Assembly: GCF_000473365.1 (NCBI RefSeq)
Contig: NZ_KI421517.1
Span: 2,104,745-2,168,744, forward strand
Reading direction: 5' to 3'
Length of the DNA: 64,000 bases
Source: Adhaeribacter aquaticus DSM 16391
GTDB lineage: Bacteria; Bacteroidota; Bacteroidia; Cytophagales; Hymenobacteraceae
Shown: one piece after another, positions 9,436-17,738 of the stretch
Numbering within the stretch: the stretch's first letter is position 1
Layout of the letters: the number at the start of each line of letters is the position of its first letter
Notes under the pieces: generated by a model
What the model was told of the DNA's origin: nothing
What the model saw: the letters and a program-made list of their open reading frames with translations, nothing else
Databases searched by the model: none
Translations under genes and position numbers: made by a program

Positions 9436-9594
9436 GGTATAATAAAGTATTTAAAATTTATACTTTCGACAAGGTCAAAGATAATCCTAGAAATAGAAAT
9501 GATCTTGTACTGCTATTTTACTAAAATAATAAAAACACAAATTTTTCCTCTTAGTTAGGTTCTTTATGCTCTTAGCTTTAAGCGTGTAATCGGG

Positions 9595-10050
9595 TTAATT
9601 TAAATTATAGTAGTAAACAGGAGATCTAAATACCCCATAACCGGTGGCTTTGAATTTAGCGGCTAAAGAAGAATAATCACCGGTTGTAAGAGTATCTATT
9701 TTACCTTGGGCTATTAAGAGCAATAATACGCTTGGATGCCTTGCTCCCACAACAAGTCCCCGGGAAATATCAGCCACATCAACACCGGTATGAGCTGGAA
9801 CATCAATGTAAAAAGTTGTGGTATCTAGCCAAGCAACAAAACCCCTTGCCTTCCAAACTCCCAATGTTTGCTTTTTCATGGTAGTTGTCTCAAAGAAATC
9901 TACCTTGTTCGGTAGTTTATCAAATTGCCGGCGATCAACCAAAGTACATTGGAGCCGAACTTTTTCAGAAGATAAGTTTTGAAAAAATATTTTTGCAGGA
10001 ATGGTACAGCCTGCCAGACATATAATAATAAGCAGCAGTAGCTTTTGCAC
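9595..10050 (-). CDS. putative lipoprotein, 151 aa
   Basis: I set the start at a GTG (10050) because it gives a perfect lipoprotein signal: MQKLLLLIIICLAGC with the lipobox L-A-G-C15. No ATG exists in frame; the only other choice is TTG at 10107, which would put 19 charged residues in front of the signal. After the Cys, the mature part (about 137 aa) is mixed alpha/beta with a hydrophobic stretch (HPSVLLLLIAQG). I do not recognise a family. It is probably anchored in the inner or outer membrane facing the periplasm. It stands alone between two hydrolase genes. Confidence 0.6.
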   Translation of the reverse strand: MQKLLLLIIICLAGCTIPAKIFFQNLSSEKVRLQCTLVDRRQFDKLPNKVDFFETTTMKKQTLGVWKARGFVAWLDTTTFYIDVPAHTGVDVADISRGLVVGARHPSVLLLLIAQGKIDTLTTGDYSSLAAKFKATGYGVFRSPVYYYNLN

Positions 10051-10250
10051 AACATCTTTTTTATTTACCCGGCACAGCTTTAAGCAAGTAATAAAATTGA
10101 TTTTCAATTAAATTAATAATTTAAGACAATGGCAAAGTTGTTTACTGAGGTTAATACCACTGGTCGTTGAAAAGAAAATTTATTGTATCACTAAAATATC
10201 CTGTTGCCACTATTGCCCAATTCTGTTACGGGCTTACCAAGATGTATATA

Positions 10251-11189
10251 TTAGCTATCTGTTGCCTTATTTAAAGGCAAATTTACTACGGCCGAAAGCC
10301 ACCGTTCAATATCCTGATACACTTGCAATTTTATCTCTTCATTCAATATTTCGTGGCGCATTCCCGGGTATAACTTCATAACAATATTTTCAAAGCCCTC
10401 TTGCCGCAACGCTTCTACCGTTTCGCGTACCCCTTTGCCAAAGTTACCGATCGGATCGTCTTCCCCGCTCACAAAAAGCAGAGGCAACTTTTTAGGTATA
10501 GCCTTAGCCCAACCTTTTTCTGTTGCCTGTACTACCAAGGAAAGCAGCGTGTAAAATCCATTGTTGGTAAAGTCCTTTCCGCAGAGGGGATCTTGCAGAA
10601 AATTAGTTCTGTTTTCTTTGTTAACACTCAACCAGTTTGTACCATCATTGGGCTTTTCATTCCTAAAACGGAGGTTATTTATCCAACGGAAACCCTTATT
10701 CATTAACCAGCTTTTTTGCTTAGGAGCTATTTTATTTAGAAATCCAAAAAGAATTTGCCAAACTTTGGCACTATCCATATAGCCACCTGTACCTACCAGC
10801 ACTGCTCCGGCGAACCCACTGCCTGCCTGTTGCAAAAGACAACGAGCCACAAACGAACCCATGGAATGCCCCAGGAGAAAAAGCGGTACTTGCGGATATA
10901 AATTTTGTAGGTAATCAGCTATTTGCCGGGCATTAGTAACCAATAGAGCGGTAGGGTCTTGCAAATGAAAAAAGCCTAAATCATCAGCTTGTTTTGCCGT
11001 AAGGCCGTGGCCCAAATGGTCATAAGTCAGCACAGCAAAACCTTGCACAGTTAGATAGTGAGCAAAATCAGCATAGCGACCGCTGTGCTCCTTCATACCG
11101 TGTAAAATTAAAACACACGCTTTTACTTCCTGATTAGGTGGTTTAAATAGCGTAAAGTGCAAATTTTCTACAATACCTTCTACTGGCAT
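10251..11189 (-). CDS. alpha/beta hydrolase, monoacylglycerol lipase-like
   Basis: 312 aa, cytosolic, with the Hydrolase_4 (serine aminopeptidase S33-like) pattern of monoglyceride lipases and lysophospholipases. The oxyanion motif is ILHGMKEHSGRY, the nucleophile S109 lies in LLGHSMGS, the acid is in SGEDDPIG and the His in PGMRHEILNE. Length is usual. It begins 29 bp after the tartronate semialdehyde reductase stop on the same strand, so it is likely the last gene of the aldaric acid operon. Why a lipase-like enzyme belongs there is unclear; a sugar-acid ester or lactone substrate is possible. Confidence 0.85.
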   Translation of the reverse strand: MPVEGIVENLHFTLFKPPNQEVKACVLILHGMKEHSGRYADFAHYLTVQGFAVLTYDHLGHGLTAKQADDLGFFHLQDPTALLVTNARQIADYLQNLYPQVPLFLLGHSMGSFVARCLLQQAGSGFAGAVLVGTGGYMDSAKVWQILFGFLNKIAPKQKSWLMNKGFRWINNLRFRNEKPNDGTNWLSVNKENRTNFLQDPLCGKDFTNNGFYTLLSLVVQATEKGWAKAIPKKLPLLFVSGEDDPIGNFGKGVRETVEALRQEGFENIVMKLYPGMRHEILNEEIKLQVYQDIERWLSAVVNLPLNKATDS

Positions 11190-11218
11190 GTTGTATTGTT
11201 AGTGGTACCAATATTTTT

Positions 11219-12088
11219 TTACTGGGAAAGCTGTTCTAAAAACAAAGCTATAGAACTATGATCTAATTCGCCATTTCCCTGAGCAATAAGTGCATCCATG
11301 TGAGCGGCTACCTGAGCTGTTCCGTAAAGTGGTACCGAGAATTCACGACCGGCTTGTAAAGCAATGTTCATGTCTTTGCGGTGCAGTTTTACTTTAAAGC
11401 CAGGCTTAAAATTTTGCTCAATGATTCGTTTCCCGTGCAAATCCAGAATGCGGCTTTGGGCAAAACCACCCAGCAAGGCTTCGCGCATTTTCTCCAGGTC
11501 AACGCCGGCTTTTCTGGCTAAGGTAAAGGCTTCAGCTACGGCATTAATGGTCATCCCTACAATCATTTGGTTGCAAGCTTTAGTAGTTTGGCCAGCACCG
11601 GGTTCGCCGATATGTACAATATTCTTACCCATGGCCTGGAATAACGGCAAAGCTTTTTGGAAAGCAGCTTGGCTACCCCCAACCATTATAGAAAGACTAG
11701 CCGATTCAGCACCCACCTGGCCACCTGAAACCGGGGCATCCAAAGCTTCTACTCCTTTTTGCTGTAATACCTGGTGGATCTTTTTAGCCGTAGCCGGAGC
11801 AATGGTAGACATATCAATAAACAAAGCACCCTCTTTGATACCTTCCAAAACGCCATCTGCTCCTAAAACTACTTCTTCTACTTGCGGCGAATCGGGCACC
11901 ATGGTAATTATAACATCGGCTTTTTGGGCTATTTCTTTATTTGTAGCACAAGCCTGGGCGCCCGCAGCTACCAATTCATTAGCAGCTTTATTTTTTCCCA
12001 GTACCAGTATTTCGTAACCTGCTTTAGATAAATTCAGGGCCATGGGTTTGCCCATGATGCCTAATCCAATAAATCCTATTTTTTTCAT
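11219..12088 (-). CDS. garR: 2-hydroxy-3-oxopropionate (tartronate semialdehyde) reductase
   Basis: 289 aa of the beta-hydroxyacid dehydrogenase family. The N-terminal Rossmann motif is GFIGLGIMGKPMALNL, the substrate loop DAPVSGGQVGAE is the family signature, and the catalytic Lys lies in TTKACNQMIVG. Length matches GarR/GlxR (about 290-300). It reduces tartronate semialdehyde to D-glycerate with NAD(P)H. The neighbours fix the role: the aldolase upstream in the operon yields tartronate semialdehyde plus pyruvate from 5-keto-4-deoxyglucarate. The glycerate kinase that would follow is not in the window. Paralogues acting on 3-hydroxyisobutyrate look similar, but context favours GarR. Confidence 0.88.
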   Translation of the reverse strand: MKKIGFIGLGIMGKPMALNLSKAGYEILVLGKNKAANELVAAGAQACATNKEIAQKADVIITMVPDSPQVEEVVLGADGVLEGIKEGALFIDMSTIAPATAKKIHQVLQQKGVEALDAPVSGGQVGAESASLSIMVGGSQAAFQKALPLFQAMGKNIVHIGEPGAGQTTKACNQMIVGMTINAVAEAFTLARKAGVDLEKMREALLGGFAQSRILDLHGKRIIEQNFKPGFKVKLHRKDMNIALQAGREFSVPLYGTAQVAAHMDALIAQGNGELDHSSIALFLEQLSQ

Positions 12089-12123
12089 ATTATGAGAATC
12101 TGCAAAACAATTTTACTTATTAC

Positions 12124-13587
12124 TTATATCAAGGGGAAGAACTGAGCGGCAATCATGATAGCCACTAATCCGGCAAAAGCCATTACCACCAACATGGGAG
12201 AAAAAGTCTTGAGGGCTTCCTGCTCCGTTAGGTTACTCATTTTACACACAATCCAGAAACCGGCGTCATTCATCCAAGGGATTATTTTAGAACCACAACC
12301 TATGGCCAAGCCCAGATACACCGGATGAAACTCTAAATGCGCACTGGCTGCCATACCGGCTAAAATACCCGAAGCCGTAATTAAAGCCACAGTAGCTGAG
12401 CCCTGTGCCGTCCGGACAACAGCAGCAATAAAAAAAGACAAGGGAATTAATGCCATCTGGTATTCTTTGGTCATGTCGGCAATGCGGGCGCTTATACCGG
12501 TTTGCTGTAACATACCTCCAAAAGCGCCACCGGCTGCGGTAATTAAAATTATGCCCCCGCCACTTAGTAAAGCAGCCTGCACAAAAGATGTCATGCCTTC
12601 TTTACTTTCTTTTTTGTGTTGGGCTAATAAAACTAAACCCACTAACCCCCCAGCAACCAGGGCTATATTTTTATCACCAAAAAACTGGATCAAGGCCAGT
12701 ATCTTATTTAGAAAACCAGATTGCGTAATAGCTCCATTAGAAGCAGCATAGGAATCCAAAAAAGTATCAGCACAAATAAATACCAACGGAATCAAGGCTG
12801 GTAATACGGAAAACCACAGCGAAGGCAATTGGGTATCAGCTTTCGCAGCGGTGTTTTTAATATCTTCCAGACGGGCATCCAAAGAATCACGCAACGTTAT
12901 GGGCATTTTTTTATTTGCCCAAAGCGCAAAGATGTATCCTGCTGCGATAGTAATTAGCCCCAGCAACGTGCCCGTTACCATCATTAAACCAATGGGTATT
13001 TGCATTTCGCTGACCAGAAACAAAGGTCCGGGAGCGGGTGGCACGAGAGAATTAGCCATTACGGCTCCGGCAGTAATACACAGAACCAGCAAAAGGTAAT
13101 TTTTGCCAATGCGCATGGTCATGGCTTTTGCCAGCGGCATCATCAGAAATATAACGGTATCAAAAAAAACCGGTACTCCCAGAAAAAAACTACCAATCAG
13201 AAAGGCGAAAGGTGCTTTTTCGGTACCGGTTATTTTTAACATAGACCGGATTATTTTTTCGGCAGCCCCACTTTCGAGCATGCATTTTCCGATAATGGCG
13301 GCCATGGCAATTAAAATACCAATGCGGCCGCAGGTGTTACCAAACTCGGTAGCAATGCGCTCGCCCACACTTTTATTGGCGGCCTGGGTTGCCGCCGCCT
13401 GGCTTAAGCCTTTGCTCAGATTAAATTGCTCAATGGCTGAAGCCGGTGTTAAGAGTGCTACTGCAAAAGCGCCTAACAACAGCGCTAAAAAAGGGTGCAA
13501 CTTAAGTCCGATAATGCCTCCAACTACAATCAAAACACCAACTAGTAAAATAAAAATAGGATCAGTAGTAAAAGTGGGTAAGGTCAT
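12124..13587 (-). CDS. GntP-family (gluconate:H+ symporter type) permease
   Basis: 487 aa with about 12-14 hydrophobic segments and family signatures GNTCGRIGILIAMAAIIGK, a conserved FFDTVIFLMMPLAK segment and MANSLVPPAPGP. The GntP family imports gluconate and related sugar acids by proton symport across the inner membrane. Its ATG overlaps the aldolase stop (ATGA at 13584-13587), a sign of translational coupling. Since the dehydratase upstream carries a Tat signal, the transported substrate may be 5-keto-4-deoxyglucarate or an aldarate rather than gluconate; this is inference. Length is slightly above the usual 440-450. Confidence 0.88.
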   Translation of the reverse strand: MTLPTFTTDPIFILLVGVLIVVGGIIGLKLHPFLALLLGAFAVALLTPASAIEQFNLSKGLSQAAATQAANKSVGERIATEFGNTCGRIGILIAMAAIIGKCMLESGAAEKIIRSMLKITGTEKAPFAFLIGSFFLGVPVFFDTVIFLMMPLAKAMTMRIGKNYLLLVLCITAGAVMANSLVPPAPGPLFLVSEMQIPIGLMMVTGTLLGLITIAAGYIFALWANKKMPITLRDSLDARLEDIKNTAAKADTQLPSLWFSVLPALIPLVFICADTFLDSYAASNGAITQSGFLNKILALIQFFGDKNIALVAGGLVGLVLLAQHKKESKEGMTSFVQAALLSGGGIILITAAGGAFGGMLQQTGISARIADMTKEYQMALIPLSFFIAAVVRTAQGSATVALITASGILAGMAASAHLEFHPVYLGLAIGCGSKIIPWMNDAGFWIVCKMSNLTEQEALKTFSPMLVVMAFAGLVAIMIAAQFFPLI

Positions 13588-14372
13588 GTAGTTTTAATGT
13601 TTTCGGCGGCAGATCTGGAAGCATTTAGTTTATGAGCCATAGCCCGGGCACCATCGGCTACAAAAGTGGCATCGGCACCGCAGGCAATAAACCTTATCCC
13701 CATGCTGTGGTATTTCTGATACTCGTCCGGATTAAAGAACAGTATCCCGGTTGCTTTGCCTGCTTTTTCAGCTGCATTTACCGTGGCCTCTACCGCTTCT
13801 AAAAATAAAGGATGATCGAACTGCCCGAATATTCCTAATTCCATGGTTAAATCGGCGGGACCAATAAACAGTACATCCACGCCATCCAAAGCGGCTATCT
13901 CGTCCAGATGCTTCATTACTTCCTGTGTCTCAATCTGAACTACTCCCAGAATTGTATCCTGCGCATCGCGGTGATACTGATCGAAGTTTTTACCGAACTG
14001 GGTAGCCCGCACCATTTTGGCTACTCCCCTTTTGCCATGAGGCGGGTAATGCAACCCTTCCACCACATTTCTGGCTTCAGTAGCATTATTAACTTTAGGG
14101 CACATAATTCCCACCGCGCCCATATCCAGCACCCGGTGTATTCGTTGCGGCGCCGCACTTTCTACCCGAATTATAGGAGCCACGGGCGTATGTTCTAAGG
14201 CCTGCAACTGAAACAACACATCTTTCTCCTCGCCTGCCCCGTGCTCTAAATCAATCAGTACCCAATCAAATCCGGCTAAACCGACTATTTCGGCCGTTAA
14301 AGAACTACCCAGATTTAACCAGCAGCCATTAACTGTTTCGCCCTGCTGGAGGCGCTTTTTTATGTTCTTCAT
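13584..14372 (-). CDS. HpcH/HpaI-family aldolase, probable 5-keto-4-deoxyglucarate aldolase
   Basis: 262 aa, matching the class II pyruvate aldolases GarL and HpaI. The motifs are WVLIDLEHG near residue 40, the Arg of IIRVES, the metal-binding Glu of VQIETQE and the Asp of FIGPADLTMELG. GarL splits 5-keto-4-deoxyglucarate into pyruvate and tartronate semialdehyde. The paralogue HpaI splits 4-hydroxy-2-oxo-heptanedioate. Sequence alone cannot separate them, but a glucarate dehydratase-like gene 77 bp upstream and garR downstream argue for the GarL reaction. The stop overlaps the permease start by four bases. Confidence 0.86.
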   Translation of the reverse strand: MKNIKKRLQQGETVNGCWLNLGSSLTAEIVGLAGFDWVLIDLEHGAGEEKDVLFQLQALEHTPVAPIIRVESAAPQRIHRVLDMGAVGIMCPKVNNATEARNVVEGLHYPPHGKRGVAKMVRATQFGKNFDQYHRDAQDTILGVVQIETQEVMKHLDEIAALDGVDVLFIGPADLTMELGIFGQFDHPLFLEAVEATVNAAEKAGKATGILFFNPDEYQKYHSMGIRFIACGADATFVADGARAMAHKLNASRSAAENIKTT

Positions 14373-14449
14373 GAAGTTATTTTATTTTTTAATCCGGCAC
14401 AGGAGCTACTAAAGCATTTCCCCTCCAATTAAAAGTTAGAGTAACATTT

Positions 14450-15913
14450 TTACCAGCGGTCGTTTTTGAACACCCAGCCTGGCTGCACTTTTTGCATTTC
14501 TTTAGCATCATCGCGTTTAGTTAAGCCGCTATCCAAGTAATTTTTATGCAAAAGGGCCAAGGCTTTTTTGTCCAGTTCTACTCCTAAGCCCGGTCCTTGC
14601 GGTACCTGCACCGACCCTTCTTCAAATTTTAAGCGACCTCCCGTAATTACTTCCTCTGACTGCCAGGGGTAATGCGTATCTAAAGCGGTGGTTAAGTAAG
14701 GCAACGCACCCCCTAAATGCACCATTGCGGCCAACGATATGCCTAAATGGCTATTGGAATGCATTGAAATACCCCGCCCAAATACTTCACAGATACGACC
14801 TACATCCATAGAAGCCTTTAAGCCGCCCCAATAATGATGATCAGTTAAGATGATATCTTCGGAACCTAAAGCGATACTGCTGGGAATATGTTCGAAAGCG
14901 GTGGTACACATATTAGTGGCCAAAGGTGTTTTAATCTCTTTTCTTACCTTAGCCATGTTTTCCTGACTTCTTACCGGATCTTCTAAATATTCCAGCAGCC
15001 CGTCCATCATTTTGCCGTATTTAATTCCAGTTTCAACTTTCCATAAAGCATTAGGATCAACCCGGAGCGGCACGTCTGGCCCGAACGCTTCCCGGAGCGC
15101 AAACATGGCATCCACTTCTTTCTGGGGCTCAAATACGCCGCCTTTTAATTTTATAGATTTAAAGCCAAATTCTTCGCACATTCCTTTCGCTTCGGCCACA
15201 ATCCCGGCTGGATCTAAGGCTTTCGCCTGGCGTACCGCGGCCCAGCCCTTTGCGTTATTATCGGTTTTAAATCCTAATTTGCCGCCGGCTCCTTCGTACT
15301 TATAAAACAAATAAGCTGCAAAAGGCACCTGTTCACGCATTTTACCGCCCAACAGGTCTACTACAGGTCGGCCTGTAATTTTACCCATAATATCTAAACA
15401 GGCTACCTCCACTGCTCCAAAAACAGTAGATAACTGCCCATTATTCCAGTAAGCGGCATCGCCTCTTTTTTGCGCTTCTTCTTTCCCAAAATGAGTTTGC
15501 AGCGTACGTTTTATTTCGTTTAGCTGGAAAGGGTCTTTCCCAATAAGTAAACCTTTAGCAGCTTCTAAAGCATTCGTATTGGCAATGCCGCCGTGCATTT
15601 CACTTATACCCGAAATATTATCATCGGTGATAACTTCTACAATATTGCGGAGCGCATAAGGTGCATGTAAGCCAGCGGCATTTAGTACCGGTGGATCGGT
15701 AAAGGCAATTGGCGTTACATTTATCTGTTTTATTTTGGGACCGGTCTTAAAGGTCTTTTTGGTATTCTGGGCAATTACTTTCTCATCAGGCAAAAAAAGC
15801 ATACCACCCATACCCAAGGCTCCCAAACCAGCTTTTTTAATAAAATCCCGACGGTTATCTGCGCTAAGCGCCTCTTTTGCTTTTTCTCTGTTATGCTTAT
15901 TTTTATTGATCAT
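14450..15913 (-). CDS. glucarate dehydratase-like enolase-superfamily enzyme with Tat signal
   Basis: 487 aa. Residues 20-50 form a Tat signal: the twin Arg R21-R22 in DNRRDFIKKAG, then a Gly/Ala/Leu hydrophobic stretch. The rest aligns by eye with glucarate dehydratase (GudD): the KxK pair K255-L-K257, metal ligands D286, E311 and N334, and the Asp/His dyad D358 and H385 in HSNSHLGIS. The C-terminal GLGVELD and PGWVFKN segments also match. The expected reaction is D-glucarate (or a related aldarate) to 5-keto-4-deoxyglucarate plus water. Known GudD enzymes are cytosolic, so periplasmic placement is unusual. Galactarate or another acid sugar is also possible as substrate. Confidence 0.84.
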   Translation of the reverse strand: MINKNKHNREKAKEALSADNRRDFIKKAGLGALGMGGMLFLPDEKVIAQNTKKTFKTGPKIKQINVTPIAFTDPPVLNAAGLHAPYALRNIVEVITDDNISGISEMHGGIANTNALEAAKGLLIGKDPFQLNEIKRTLQTHFGKEEAQKRGDAAYWNNGQLSTVFGAVEVACLDIMGKITGRPVVDLLGGKMREQVPFAAYLFYKYEGAGGKLGFKTDNNAKGWAAVRQAKALDPAGIVAEAKGMCEEFGFKSIKLKGGVFEPQKEVDAMFALREAFGPDVPLRVDPNALWKVETGIKYGKMMDGLLEYLEDPVRSQENMAKVRKEIKTPLATNMCTTAFEHIPSSIALGSEDIILTDHHYWGGLKASMDVGRICEVFGRGISMHSNSHLGISLAAMVHLGGALPYLTTALDTHYPWQSEEVITGGRLKFEEGSVQVPQGPGLGVELDKKALALLHKNYLDSGLTKRDDAKEMQKVQPGWVFKNDRW

Positions 15914-15996
15914 TTATTTAATGCTTTTATCTGTGGTGGTAAAGTATATAGGCAATAAAATTATATCGTCTGGTTTATAAATTAAAAAGCAGAGAT

Positions 15997-16941
15997 TTAC
16001 ACCTTGAATTTAAATAATCGTGCGGCATTACCACCCATTATTCTAGCTTTTTCAGCCGCAGAGAGATTGGTTAAAAAGCTTCGGGCATAGGCTTGGTCTT
16101 GCTGGTATTTTGCGCCGGTATAAGTATGGTTAAAGCCTCCTCCCCAAATCATACGATCTGGGCCATATGCTTTTATCATTTGCTGTACATAAGGCATTAT
16201 TGCAGGATCAGGAGAGGCTTGTACCGGACTTAAATTAGAGAACTTAATAATGGTATTGGGGTAATTTGCCCAGCTTTCTATCAGCTTATACTCCAGTGGA
16301 GAAGTAGCCTGTAAGGGCCTTCCTAAATGATCAAGAATTACATGGGTTTGCCTGAATTCTTTTAAGTATGGTTCAAATCCGCTGGCATATTTAGGCTCAA
16401 AATGCAGTTGCATAGCCAAGCCATTATCAGCAGCTAACTTCCAAAGTTGGCGCATTTCCGGTTTTCCAAAGGGCGGTAGCCGGTCTGGTAAATACGCATG
16501 CACCCGCACAGCAATAACATCGCCGCGTTTGGCCAGACGAGATAATTGATCCATTGAACCTATTCGGTCGGCGAAGACAAGGATAGTACCTTTCAACTTT
16601 CCCTTTCCTACATCCAAGCAATGCTCTAAATACCGATTGTCGTCCTGGTAAGGTTCGGGATGTACAATAACTGCATAATCAACACCTCCCTCCTGCATAC
16701 ATTTCAACAGGAATTCCGGAGTAGCCGTAATGTCAGGTTTATAAGTAGCCCGGGCATGATAAGGAAACCGCGTATCAGCAGGACCAGCAAAACAATGGAT
16801 ATGGGTATCCACAACAGGAGAATTGCCGGAAGCAGCAAAAAGATCAGGCCATGGTGAAAGCATCGTAGCCCCAAAACCTAAAGCTGCTTTCTGCGAAAAG
16901 GTTCTTCGGTTTATGCCATTAATATTATCTGTTGCCGACAT
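15997..16941 (-). CDS. Tat-exported amidohydrolase family 2 protein, possible aldarolactonase
   Basis: I chose the ATG at 16941 (314 aa) because AGGAG stands 9 nt upstream and it puts the Tat motif INRRTFSQKAALG at residues 10-22. An upstream ATG at 17004 would add 21 residues. The mature protein is a TIM barrel of the PF04909 type with the metal motif DTHIH, the strand LHFEP and the loop LDHLGRP. Relatives hydrolyse lactones (L-fuconolactone, pyrone dicarboxylate lactone). Opening of an aldarolactone before the dehydratase is the likely job, inferred from context. Oddly, the usual W-G-S/T-D motif near the C-terminus reads WGGGFNHT, so the expected catalytic Asp is missing. It is the first gene of the operon, 83 bp before the dehydratase. 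Confidence 0.78.
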   Translation of the reverse strand: MSATDNINGINRRTFSQKAALGFGATMLSPWPDLFAASGNSPVVDTHIHCFAGPADTRFPYHARATYKPDITATPEFLLKCMQEGGVDYAVIVHPEPYQDDNRYLEHCLDVGKGKLKGTILVFADRIGSMDQLSRLAKRGDVIAVRVHAYLPDRLPPFGKPEMRQLWKLAADNGLAMQLHFEPKYASGFEPYLKEFRQTHVILDHLGRPLQATSPLEYKLIESWANYPNTIIKFSNLSPVQASPDPAIMPYVQQMIKAYGPDRMIWGGGFNHTYTGAKYQQDQAYARSFLTNLSAAEKARIMGGNAARLFKFKV

Positions 16942-17469
16942 TTTTATTTTCTCCTGAAGAGAAGATAAATCCGGCACTTTACTTATCATATTGAAATTCC
17001 TCATTGGTGGTGGTCAAATTTTCGGAATTATAACTAACAGGCTTCTTCTCAAAACTGATTTGAAATCAGCTAAGTATATTTTAAACCTCTAATTGGGCAT
17101 TAGTAAACTCTAAGTTTTTAGCTTAAGATTTCTTTTTGTAAGTAACCAAAAAATCTTGCTTAAACAAACATCAGAATTTCCGAATTTTAATATTTTTATA
17201 ATTTAAGCTAGACTAAAGGAAAATAAACCAGCAGAGTTAAAGAGAACACTCTCTCTTCTTTTAAATTTTTCAATACTAAAAGCACTTTAAAAATTTAGAA
17301 ATTGAAAAATTTATTTCTTTGATGGAGGCAGGAGAAATAGGTACAGCCCTATTACATATATGCTATAGAAAAACAGAATAAGCATCGATCATTTTTAAAA
17401 GAAAAGGTTCATTGGGATTTGTTTCGGTTCAGTTTATAAATAATTCTTTCAAAAAATTTATAACTCACC
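16942..17469. other. intergenic region upstream of the aldaric acid operon
   Basis: About 530 bp, A/T-rich, holding the promoter region of the minus-strand operon and the tail of the SusCD unit. I find no gene. The longest plus-strand reading frame near 17330 is about 19 codons. Confidence 0.5.
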
Positions 17470-17506
17470 TAAAAAAAATAACCCACGGCACCTGGTACCG
17501 TGGGTT
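17470..17506 (-). terminator. intrinsic terminator downstream of susCD
   Basis: A 9-bp stem AACCCACGG / CCGTGGGTT (17480-17488 and 17498-17506), with two further inner pairs. On the minus strand it is followed by a T8 run. It lies 233 bp beyond the SusD stop, the second stop signal for that unit. Confidence 0.7.
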
Positions 17507-17689
17507 CTGACCCTTTGTGGCCTCTTTAGCAAATAGTATTTTCCTGAAGTGAGCCCCCACACTAACAGAAAAATTTGCTTGGATTTTCCACAAAATAGCC
17601 AGCTAGTTTTCTTTCTTTTTTGATGTATTAATAATAACTGTTTTCAGGATTAGAACCAATAAACCTTTATTCAATTTTAATAAAAATAA

Positions 17690-17732
17690 TTGCCCGCCCA
17701 ATCCCTCTTGATTCCAGGTACTAAGCGGGCAA
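17690..17732 (-). terminator. possible terminator just after susD
   Basis: TTGCCCGC / GCGGGCAA arms (17690-17697 and 17725-17732) with a 27-nt loop; on the minus strand the distal arm is followed by ATTATTTTTATT. It starts 7 bp beyond the SusD stop. The loop is long, so it may be a weak terminator or a 3'-end stabilising hairpin. Confidence 0.5.
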
Positions 17733-17738
17733 ATTATA

